Made by a program: the position numbers and the translations under genes
Source: Candidatus Zhuqueibacterota bacterium 4484_188
GTDB taxonomy: Bacteria > Calditrichota > Calditrichia > RBG-13-44-9
NCBI GenBank assembly: GCA_002049825.1
Contig: MVCZ01000174.1
Coordinates: 1-6,335 of the forward strand
Length of the DNA stretch: 6,335 nt
Reading direction: 5' to 3'
Notes under the pieces: generated by a model
Told to the model about the DNA's origin: nothing
Seen by the model: the letters and a program-made list of their open reading frames with translations, nothing else
Database searches by the model: none
Shown here: piece by piece, positions 1 to 5,543 of the stretch
Layout of the letters: every line of letters begins with the position of its first letter
Position numbering within the stretch: the first letter of the stretch is position 1

Positions 1-2150
1 TCAACCGGTTCGGTTGCCGGTTTTGGGGTTTGCTTTTTTGTCCGGGGGCTCAGGTGCACCCGGGCATTTGCCTGCAACCGGACTAACCGCGGCAGGGCAA
101 AACCGTTTTGCCACACGTACTCATTTCTTCTCCTGCTGCCCTGGTGACCGTATTTGTAGAAGCTGTGGGTTGCCGAAAAGGTAAAATCGAAATCACGTGA
201 AGCACGCGCCTGCATTCGGCTGGTTAAATCGTTCCATTTTAAACTGTCCCGGATAAAATCGTACGACGTGCTAAAATTGAGATTGAACAGGTCAATCTTT
301 TTCTCCTCACCGTCGCGAATGATTTTCCCCTGGAAAAGGTTGTTCACCGAGATGTTCATCCGTCTTGCTTCCGATGAGCGGGTGCCGCCGTAGGGATTCC
401 CGGTAAACCGGTCGAATTTGCGGATTCGTCCCAGCGTATCCCGCCAGGTTTGGACGTAACCCCAGTTCTCGGTAGTAAAATCCGGGCTGAAGGAAAAGCT
501 GACCGACGGGTCCATTTTGTGCCGGATGATTTTCAGCGGGCTAAACGGCAGTTCAAACAATCCGTAAATGGTGGTGGATGCACCGACGCTGCTGCTGAAG
601 GTGTGGCGGGGCCGGAATCCTTTTACCGTGTCTGCCACGGCGTTATTCAGCGAATCGACCCAGTGATATTCCCGGTACTCCGGCACCCACAATTCCTCAA
701 AATTGACACTCTGCCGGTATTTAAAATATTTGAAAAGTTTGCTGTTAAAAGACAGGGTTGCGGTATGTTGCCAGGCGCTGCTGCTTTCCCGCCGGAAGAT
801 TTCCAGCGTGTCTGAGGTTGACTTGCGGCTGCCGCGGGACAGAAAATTGCTGTTGTATCTGTAGTAGATATCGTGGTACCATTTTTTACGCGTCGATTTC
901 TTAGGATCAAACGAAAAAATACTCGATTGAGTGTGACTAAAAGACAAACGCGGCAAGGTATAATCCAGGTTTCCATTTTGTAAATTTTCGGTTCGGCTCA
1001 CGTTGGCGGTGATAGCATTTTTAGAGGAGGGCCAGCGCTTGGAAAGGGTCACGTTGGTAGTTAGTACCTGGTTCAACCGGTCGGACAAACGGTGCGAAGT
1101 GTTTTGCAGAAAATTCTTGTCGCTGACAAACGAACCGGAAGCGTTTAGATTCATGGTCTCGCTGATGGTTTGGTTATGGTGAAAGTTCAGGCTCCAGCGG
1201 GTGCGTTTCTCCCCGGTGGTTATGTCCCGCGGCGCAAAACGACCGTTTACATTTCCGCTGAAAGCATAGCGTTTCTTGTAGCGTAATTCTCCCTCGTAAG
1301 CAGTACCGGTTTTTTCGTAGAAATTTGCCAATACGGTGGCATCCCAGTACTGCGAGGCTGCCCAGTAGTAACCCAGGTGGCGCAGCGAATTGCCGCCATA
1401 ACTACTTTTTTCATAAGTAGGAATAATTAAACCGGAGCGCCTGCCGCTCTCCATGGGAAAAACACCAAAGGGAATAGCCATTACCGGTACATCGGCAATG
1501 TACATCACAATCGGTTTGGCGACGGCGCGTTTGCCCACTTTTATCCGCATCTTGGAAGCTTTGAAATAAAAATGAGGATGGTCGATGCTATCGCAGGTGG
1601 TAAAGTAACCGTCTTTGACAAACAGGGTGTTCTTGCCCACTTTCTTAATCTCTTCTCCTTTATAGTAACCGGGGTTCATCTTGGTGGTGCCAATCAGCAC
1701 TTTCCCGCGCTGGTTTTTGAAATCGTATTCCAGGCGTTTCCCATGAATCGGTTCGTTTCCCCGCTCGCTGAACACTGCCGGGGAGGTCTTGACTGTGTTA
1801 CCCAGCGAGTCGGTGCTGTCCACCGAACCGATAGCGGTCATATAACTACGATCCCAGTCGATGGTCACTTGTCCGGCATCAAGGGTAATATTCTGGTATT
1901 CAATATGAACATTTCCCAGCAGGTAGGTTTTGCGCGCTTTTACCGAAAAAGCAATCCGGTCGGCTTTATATTTGACCGGCCCTTCCAGGTCGGATTTCGC
2001 CGGTTGGGGGATTGTTTTCAGAGTGTCGGTTGTTGGTTTACCTGTAGCAGGCGGGGTTTGTTTGCCGCTTCCCGTTTGACCCTCCGTCCAGGAAGCGGTT
2101 AAAATCAAAAAAAGGAATAGAAAGATATGTAAAGGAATGAATCTGAGCAA
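1..2150 (-). CDS. lptD: LptD/OstA-like LPS-assembly outer-membrane protein (C-terminus off the window)
   Basis: This is the probable outer-membrane translocon that inserts lipopolysaccharide into the outer leaflet. 716 codons are open down to the window edge; the TGA at bases 1-3 is out of frame, so the end is missing. Residues 1-25 look like a signal peptide (basic start, then the hydrophobic stretch FLFLFLILTAS). A Thr/Pro/Lys-rich linker follows to about 58. The OstA/LptA-like periplasmic domain spans about 60-175 (YKADRIAF, LLGNVHIEY). Next come the family signature FTTCD (Cys186), HPHFYF, VPVMAIPFG (221-229) and SGLIIP (239-244), which mark entry into the barrel. The rest is alternating Tyr/Phe/Trp/Arg-rich beta-strand sequence with MDPSVSFSF and MNISVNNLFQ. 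Start: no in-frame ATG or GTG lies between the upstream stop (2208-2210) and the first ATG at codon 104. TTG at 2148-2150 is chosen because it keeps the signal peptide, has GGA 8 nt upstream and sits just after a promoter. Family call firm; exact start less so. Confidence 0.9.
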   Translation of the reverse strand, partial: MLRFIPLHIFLFLFLILTASWTEGQTGSGKQTPPATGKPTTDTLKTIPQPAKSDLEGPVKYKADRIAFSVKARKTYLLGNVHIEYQNITLDAGQVTIDWDRSYMTAIGSVDSTDSLGNTVKTSPAVFSERGNEPIHGKRLEYDFKNQRGKVLIGTTKMNPGYYKGEEIKKVGKNTLFVKDGYFTTCDSIDHPHFYFKASKMRIKVGKRAVAKPIVMYIADVPVMAIPFGVFPMESGRRSGLIIPTYEKSSYGGNSLRHLGYYWAASQYWDATVLANFYEKTGTAYEGELRYKKRYAFSGNVNGRFAPRDITTGEKRTRWSLNFHHNQTISETMNLNASGSFVSDKNFLQNTSHRLSDRLNQVLTTNVTLSKRWPSSKNAITANVSRTENLQNGNLDYTLPRLSFSHTQSSIFSFDPKKSTRKKWYHDIYYRYNSNFLSRGSRKSTSDTLEIFRRESSSAWQHTATLSFNSKLFKYFKYRQSVNFEELWVPEYREYHWVDSLNNAVADTVKGFRPRHTFSSSVGASTTIYGLFELPFSPLKIIRHKMDPSVSFSFSPDFTTENWGYVQTWRDTLGRIRKFDRFTGNPYGGTRSSEARRMNISVNNLFQGKIIRDGEEKKIDLFNLNFSTSYDFIRDSLKWNDLTSRMQARASRDFDFTFSATHSFYKYGHQGSRRRNEYVWQNGFALPRLVRLQANARVHLSPRTKKQTPKPATEPV

Positions 2151-2192
2151 TTTAATTTTCCGTCTATCAGTAATTTCGATCGCACTCAAATT

Positions 2193-2222
2193 ATTATACG
2201 GTTCAATTCATCGGAAAGTTAA
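2193..2222 (-). promoter_or_regulatory. Probable sigma-70-type promoter of the lptD-like gene
   Basis: On the minus strand a perfect TATAAT (2193-2198) lies 18 bp downstream of TTAACT (2217-2222, four of six matches to TTGACA). Transcription would begin near 2186. That gives a leader of about 36 nt to the TTG at 2150 and argues against the other in-frame TTG at 2187-2189, which would lie at the transcript start. If the organism uses Bacteroidota-type promoters this match could be chance. Confidence 0.5.
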
Positions 2223-2290
2223 CATCGGATTTGATAAAAGAACAAATACTGTTTCAGGAACCTGGGGCAGTGGAAGGAAAATATATTTTA

Positions 2291-2326
2291 TGCCCCTGAT
2301 GAACGCCGATTGACGCTGATGGAGAT
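2291..2326. repeat. Short 10-bp periodic repeat, unit xxACGCxGAT
   Basis: Successive 10-mers read TGCCCCTGAT, GAACGCCGAT and TGACGCTGAT, followed by a partial GGAGAT. The GAT ending recurs at exact 10-bp spacing, and ACGC is shared by the two central units. Only about three degenerate copies exist, so it could be chance. Blocks of this ACGCTGAT type are, from memory, common in intergenic DNA of environmental bacteria. Confidence 0.4.
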
Positions 2327-2391
2327 ATCGGGAGGTATTGCGATTAAAACTCGGAAATCGATTTGGTTGAATAATGGCGGGAAGGCACCAA

Positions 2392-2440
2392 ATCCCCCTC
2401 TGAAGGCTTGTCCGGCAACCGACAGAGTGATTAAGGGGAT
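2392..2440. repeat. Nested inverted repeat / imperfect long hairpin
   Basis: The outer arms are ATCCCC (2392-2397) and GGGGAT (2435-2440). Just inside, CTCTG (2398-2402) pairs with CAGAG (2423-2427). The apex TGTCCGG-CAA-CCGACA can fold with one bulged C. The ATCCCCCTCTG-type arm resembles dispersed palindromic intergenic repeats of FCB genomes, but only one copy lies here, so its dispersed nature is inferred. It could also act as a hairpin between the rnr and lptD transcripts. Confidence 0.45.
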
Positions 2441-2519
2441 GTAATGGACTTCTGCACAAAGATGAAATTTCGCCGGTAATAATGAATGATACTTAACCCG
2501 TTGTGCTAATTAATTTATA

Positions 2520-2535
2520 AACTGCTGAAGCAGTT
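2520..2535 (-). terminator. Terminator-like hairpin downstream of rnr
   Basis: AACTGC-TGAA-GCAGTT is a perfect 6-bp stem with a 4-base loop, 75 bp after the rnr stop codon. On the minus strand it is followed by AT-rich sequence rather than a clean T-run. On the plus strand a TTTTT lies about 7 bases beyond it. It may end the prmC-rnr transcript, but efficiency is doubtful because the stem is short and not GC-rich. Confidence 0.4.
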
Positions 2536-2610
2536 ATCTATTTTTCGCAATCGGATAAGATCACCTGGATAAATCCATTAATCCGGCATTTCCAGTCAAT
2601 CCTCAGGTAA

Positions 2611-2973
2611 CTACCCGTTCGCTGCCATCACAAAATCCACCTGGTTGGTTTCCCGGTCGACCCGCGCCACCCGTATTCGCACCTCGTCGCCCAGGCGATA
2701 CTCGCGATTACTTTCTTTGCCAACCATCCGATAAGTTTTTTCATCAAAGATGTAATAGTCGTCCTCCAAATTTTCCACGGCAATAAACCCTTCGATCAGG
2801 TGCGGGGTAATTTCCACGAAAATCCCCCGGGCAGTGACGCCGGAAATTAAGCCGTCGAACATTTCGCCCACATGTTCGGCAATCCATTCTACTTGCTTGA
2901 TCTTGGTGCTTTCACGTTCCGCTTCCAGCGCTACCCGTTCCCGCTCGGAACTTCGTTCACTGATTTTGGTCAG
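2611..2973 (-). pseudogene. rnr: Ribonuclease R C-terminal fragment: end of RNB and S1 domain (block 4)
   Basis: These 120 codons begin at LTKISERSSERERVALEAE, the helix that closes RNB, and continue KIKQVEWIAEHVGEMFDG into an S1 RNA-binding domain. The S1 domain covers about the last 85 residues (GLISGVTARGIFVEI, GDEVRIRVARVDRETNQVDF) and ends at TAG (2611-2613). There is no long Lys-rich tail of the kind seen in E. coli RNase R. An ATG at 2869-2871 would give only an isolated S1 domain. No obvious ribosome site supports independent translation. Confidence 0.75.
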
Positions 2974-3731
2974 GCCTGGTATTCCCGTAGCAGGCGGTGA
3001 ACCATCAGGTCCGGGTAGCGCCGGATGGGTGAGGTGAAGTGAGTGTAATACTCAAATGCCAGACCAAAATGCCCGATATTTTTCGGCGAGTAATTTGCTT
3101 TCATCATGGTGCGCAGGGCTACTTCCTTTATCAAAATATAGTCCTTGGTGCCACTGACCTGGTTCATGATTTCCTGAAATTTTTTCGGGGTAATATTCCG
3201 GGGAATCCGCACCCGGAAACCAAGGGCGTTTAGGAAGCGCTCAAATTTCTCAATTTTTTCCGTGTCCGGCCGTTCGTGCACCCGGTAAATAAACGGTCGC
3301 GGTTTTCCTTTCCCTTGCAGCGTTTTTATGTGCCGGGCAACCGTTTGGTTTGCCATCAGCATGAATTCTTCAATCAGCTCGTGACTTTGCAGTCGTTCCA
3401 CCGGAATAATTTCCACCGGTTTTCCCCGTTCGTCCAGGACAAAGCGTACTTCCGGTGTTTCGAAATCAATACTGCCTAGTTGCAGACGTTTTTTTCGTAA
3501 GCGTTGACTGAAATCCCGCGCCAGGCGCAGCACCCTGGCATACGGGTCTTTTGTTTTCGGGTTGTCCAAAATTTCCTGGACTTCTTCGTAGGTAAAACGG
3601 CGCTTGCTTTCGATAATCGATGGTGTCAGCCGGTATTTTTGCACGTTTCCTTCGGAGTCAATTTCCATGATGCAGCTATAGGTCAGCCGGGGCTGATTGG
3701 GCTGCAGGCTGCACAGGGACGCCCAATTCAT
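2970..3731 (-). CDS. rnr: Ribonuclease R central RNB fragment (block 3)
   Basis: This open frame of 253 codons has an incidental ATG (3729-3731) inside the upstream block. Genuine homology begins at LCSLQPNQ (3716 down), the point in RNB just after the LSNE motif. It continues through FTYEEVQEIL, the HELIEEFMLMANQ motif, and HFTSPIRRYPDLMVHRLL (HFTSPIRRY at 3015-3041, carrying the conserved arginines near the active site). It ends REYQA at an out-of-place TGA (2970-2972). The GGCGGGT before the ATG could act as a weak ribosome site, so a free fragment might be made. It would lack the metal-binding aspartates and should be inactive. Confidence 0.8.
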   Translation of the reverse strand: MNWASLCSLQPNQPRLTYSCIMEIDSEGNVQKYRLTPSIIESKRRFTYEEVQEILDNPKTKDPYARVLRLARDFSQRLRKKRLQLGSIDFETPEVRFVLDERGKPVEIIPVERLQSHELIEEFMLMANQTVARHIKTLQGKGKPRPFIYRVHERPDTEKIEKFERFLNALGFRVRIPRNITPKKFQEIMNQVSGTKDYILIKEVALRTMMKANYSPKNIGHFGLAFEYYTHFTSPIRRYPDLMVHRLLREYQA

Positions 3732-3852
3732 ACCCGCCGTTGGTGAGTTTTTTTAAGGAGACGGCATCGTCAAAATCTTTGGCGTCTGCCGGGTCGATGG
3801 TAAAAATTTGTTCCCCGCGCAAATCCAGCCGGTCTTTCGCGTAATTCTCAGT
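3718..3852 (-). pseudogene. rnr: Ribonuclease R block 2: start of the RNB catalytic domain
   Basis: These 45 codons, in a frame offset from both neighbours, read TENYAKDRLDLRG, then IFTIDPADAKDFDDAV (the acidic core IDPADAKDFDD is at 3766-3798), then a short linker and GGYELGV. The four aspartates of the IDPxDAKDFDD motif coordinate the catalytic magnesium ions in RNase II/R enzymes. The frame is closed upstream by TGA at 3853-3855 and has no start codon of its own near the beginning. It is translated only if a ribosome changes frame from block 1. Confidence 0.8.
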
Positions 3853-4592
3853 TCAATCCGGTTTGCTTCCTGTTCCACCTTTGCCGGAAACTGAAGTGGC
3901 AGTTCGAACCCTTTCAGCACACTCACTACGTCCACACCCGGCTCATCCGGGAACCCCAGAATTTCAACGATTTTCCCTTCCGGGTTGAGCGAGGAGCTGT
4001 CCCATTTCAAAAATTCTACCACCACTTTCTGGCCGTTTTTTGCCTTCATAGCATTTTGCGGTTGAATATAGAAATCCCGGTAAACACGAGGATTATCCGG
4101 CTTAACAAAACCATAGTATTCGCTGCGGTGGTAAGTGCCGACGAAGCTGCTGTGAGCGCGGCTCAAGATTTTAACGATTTGCCCCTCTTTCTTTTTTCCG
4201 CGGGAGGTAGCAAAAATCTGCACCTGCACCTCATCGCCGTCGAGGGCAGTATTTAAATGCTGAGCGGGAATAAAAATTTCCTCGCCGGTGCGATCGTCGG
4301 TTACAAATCCGAATCCGCGGCGGGTCAGTTGCAAACCGCCCTGCACTTTGCTCAGGCTGGAAGGAAGGGTGTAGCGCCGCCCTTTCAACCGGATGATTTT
4401 TCCTGCTTTCAGTGCTTCTTGTAATGCCTGGCGGTAGAGGTGATAGTTGGTCTTATGGATGTTTATCGCCCGGGCAAGTTCCTTGCTGGTGTAGCTTTTG
4501 CTTTTCCTTTTTTTTAAATAATTGAGGATTGCTTCAAAAAGAACGGATTGTTCATCTTTGGTTCTGTTCTTACCGTGATTCTGTTTCTTCAT
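3753..4592 (-). CDS. rnr: Ribonuclease R N-terminal fragment (frame block 1 plus out-of-frame tail)
   Basis: This open frame encodes 279 residues, of which about the first 247 are genuine RNase R. A basic start leads into a winged-helix RNA-binding domain (about 17-72, ending IIRLKGRRYTL). The first cold-shock/OB domain follows at about 82-127 (RRGFGFV, EEIFIPAQHL, ALDGDEV). The second lies at about 147-212 (GTYHRSEYYGFVKPD, DFYIQPQN). A connector at 213-246 (PDEPGVDVVSVL, FPAKVEQEANRI) normally precedes RNB. After residue 247 the frame is wrong: it reads TRKTGWICAG, while the other frame reads AKDRLDLRG and then the catalytic IDPADAKDFDD. The last 32 or so residues are therefore missense. 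If translated, the product would bind RNA but have no nuclease active site. Confidence 0.8.
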   Translation of the reverse strand: MKKQNHGKNRTKDEQSVLFEAILNYLKKRKSKSYTSKELARAINIHKTNYHLYRQALQEALKAGKIIRLKGRRYTLPSSLSKVQGGLQLTRRGFGFVTDDRTGEEIFIPAQHLNTALDGDEVQVQIFATSRGKKKEGQIVKILSRAHSSFVGTYHRSEYYGFVKPDNPRVYRDFYIQPQNAMKAKNGQKVVVEFLKWDSSSLNPEGKIVEILGFPDEPGVDVVSVLKGFELPLQFPAKVEQEANRIELRITRKTGWICAGNKFLPSTRQTPKILTMPSP

Positions 4593-5451
4593 AATATGCC
4601 TTTACAATTCTGTTTATTTTTTGATAATCCGGGATAAATTCAATTTGGCTTAAACCGGCTTTATCAAGTAATTTTTTAATTTTCCAATCCTGGTCGTAAC
4701 CTATCTCCAGGTAAACACTTCCCGCATCGGCAAGCAGTTTAGGCAATAGTGGGATAAATTTGCGGTAAAAATCCATTCCCTCTGTTCCGGCAAAAAGCGC
4801 TTCGCCGGGTTCGTACCGGGCAACCTGCGGCTGAAGATTTTTCCGTTCCCGCTTTGCCACGTATGGTGGGTTCGAAACAATCAGGTCAAATCTGACGGTA
4901 AAAACATCCGGGGAATTCAGGATGTCTCGCACCTCGAACCTGACGTTTTCCGTTTTCAGCGTACCGGCGTTCTCCATTGCGACTTCGATTGCCGCCGGAC
5001 TGAGATCAACGGCGGTAACCGCGCAGTCGGGACACTGGTGAGCGATGCTGATGGCGATAGCACCACTGCCGGTTCCCACATCCAGGATGTTCACATTTTG
5101 GTTTGTTCGGTGTGAAATCTCTTTTAAGACATGTTCCACTAACAGTTCGGTTTCCGGTCGGGGTATCAGCACTGCCGGCGACACTTTGAAGCTGAGACCC
5201 ATAAATTCCTGCTCGCCGGTGATGTACTGAACCGGCTCGTGTTTCGCCCGGCGCTCTACTGCCCGGCGAAAATCTTCTCGCTCCTGCGGGGTCAGAATGC
5301 GGTCGAACTGAAGGTAAAGGTCTAATCGTTTACATTTCAAACTGTGGGCTAACAATAATTCGGCGCTGAGCCGTGCTTCCGGCACCTGCTTCTGCCGGAA
5401 ATGTTCAACCGTCCACTGTAATACTTTCTGTATTGTCCAAACTTTTTGCAT
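4570..5451 (-). CDS. prmC: PrmC/HemK, release-factor glutamine N5-methyltransferase
   Basis: PrmC methylates the glutamine of the GGQ motif in peptide release factors RF1 and RF2, using S-adenosylmethionine, and so improves translation termination. The 293-residue length is normal for the family and the frame is intact. Residues 1-80 form the N-terminal helical substrate-binding domain (AELLLAHSL, EPVQYITGEQEF). PRPETE at 97-102 is the family hallmark. The Rossmann-fold methyltransferase follows, with the SAM-binding loop DVGTGSG (124-130), the acidic strand end TAVDLS (146-151) and the catalytic NPPY (194-197), which holds the target glutamine. ATG at 5449-5451 is chosen because MQKVWTIQKVL matches the usual N-terminus. 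Its only SD-like sequence, AGGGG, is 14 nt upstream, farther than ideal. The gene overlaps rnr by 23 bp. A prfA gene, often its neighbour, is not in the window. Confidence 0.95.
   Translation of the reverse strand: MQKVWTIQKVLQWTVEHFRQKQVPEARLSAELLLAHSLKCKRLDLYLQFDRILTPQEREDFRRAVERRAKHEPVQYITGEQEFMGLSFKVSPAVLIPRPETELLVEHVLKEISHRTNQNVNILDVGTGSGAIAISIAHQCPDCAVTAVDLSPAAIEVAMENAGTLKTENVRFEVRDILNSPDVFTVRFDLIVSNPPYVAKRERKNLQPQVARYEPGEALFAGTEGMDFYRKFIPLLPKLLADAGSVYLEIGYDQDWKIKKLLDKAGLSQIEFIPDYQKINRIVKAYYEETESR
4599..4603 (-). promoter_or_regulatory. Ribosome binding site of rnr inside prmC
   Basis: AAAGG on the minus strand lies 6 nt before the ATG at 4590-4592. It is within the last codons of prmC, whose TAA (4570-4572) falls downstream of the rnr start. 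The 23-bp overlap implies translational coupling and a shared prmC-rnr transcript. Confidence 0.6.
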
Positions 5452-5543
5452 GGGGAATTAACAAACCCCTGAAAACGTAATTTTCATCTACCACTAAATT
5501 TAACCAATTCACGCGTCAATGGTTACCTTAAAAGTAATTCCCC
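5452..5543 (-). promoter_or_regulatory. prmC leader bounded by a perfect 9-bp inverted repeat
   Basis: GGGGAATTA (5452-5460) and TAATTCCCC (5535-5543) are exact reverse complements that touch the prmC start codon and the transporter stop codon. A second pairing competes: the SD-like AGGGG (5466-5470, minus strand) can pair with the CCCC just before the ATG. A weak internal promoter, TTGACG (5514-5519) then TTTAGT (5493-5498) with a 15-bp spacer, is possible. The repeats are seen directly; a regulatory role is inference. No clear terminator follows the transporter gene, so read-through into prmC is likely. Confidence 0.4.

Larger units (their letters stand above)
2211..2610. other. Non-coding gap between rnr and lptD with repeats and a terminator-like hairpin
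   Basis: No convincing gene is present on either strand. The gap holds, from rnr toward lptD, a 6-bp-stem hairpin at 2520-2535, a nested inverted repeat at 2392-2440, a 10-bp periodic block at 2291-2326 and the lptD promoter. An 83-codon minus-strand frame (2208-2459) and a 41-codon plus-strand frame (2319-2444) cross it. Neither has a ribosome site or a recognisable product, and both run through the repeats. The composition, CCCC/GGGG arms in AT-rich sequence, differs from the neighbouring genes. Confidence 0.7.
2611..4592 (-). pseudogene. rnr: Broken ribonuclease R gene, four blocks in shifting frames
   Basis: RNase R is a processive 3'-to-5' exoribonuclease that degrades structured RNA in the cytoplasm. 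The locus reads as block 1 (4592 to about 3852, residues 1-247), block 2 (about 3852-3718, 45 codons, other frame), block 3 (3716-2973, 248 codons, back in the block 1 frame) and block 4 (2973-2611, 120 codons, third change). Together they give about 660 residues in correct family order: winged helix, two cold-shock domains, RNB, S1. Block 2 ends at YELGV, where the family continues HIADVSHYV. Block 3 resumes at LCSL, so roughly 40-45 residues of RNB are absent. Block 3 ends REYQA and block 4 resumes LTKISERSSERER, probably about ten residues short. No full-length RNase R can be made from this sequence. Strong conservation of each block suggests recent decay or assembly error. The first ATG (4590-4592) has AAAGG 6 nt upstream and overlaps prmC by 23 bp. 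Confidence 0.85.

Noticed and set aside
1..3. TGA on the minus strand as the end of the lptD-like gene
   Set aside because: The lptD frame has codons at 3-5, 6-8 and so on; TGA at 1-3 is in another frame, so the gene runs off the window.
1572..2102. Plus-strand open frame of 176 codons
   Set aside because: It lies antisense to the well-matched N-terminal part of the lptD-like gene and its product has no family features; it is a shadow.
2319..2444. Plus-strand 41-codon small open frame
   Set aside because: No SD sequence before the ATG, and half of it is the palindromic repeat.
2208..2459. Minus-strand 83-codon open frame in the rnr-lptD gap
   Set aside because: It runs through the inverted repeat and the 10-bp repeat block, has no ribosome site and no recognisable product.
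2493..2521. Plus-strand promoter-like TTAACC, 17 bp, TATAAA
   Set aside because: No plus-strand gene follows; it would only make antisense RNA to rnr. The AT-rich context makes a chance match likely.
2970..3731. rnr as a genuinely split, multi-subunit RNase R
   Set aside because: The HIADVSHYV to LSNE segment is not encoded in any frame nearby, and block 2 lacks its own start, so the parts cannot sum to a complete enzyme.
3748..3754. A7 run in rnr (minus strand) as a programmed frameshift site
   Set aside because: The expected protein stays in the same frame on both sides of the run (SLKKL then TNGGYELGV), and frameshifting cannot restore the missing RNB segment.
2971..3852. Shared CTG at all three rnr junctions as a sign of site-specific excision
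   Set aside because: CTG is a very common leucine codon here and the flanks share nothing else; three matches are not meaningful.
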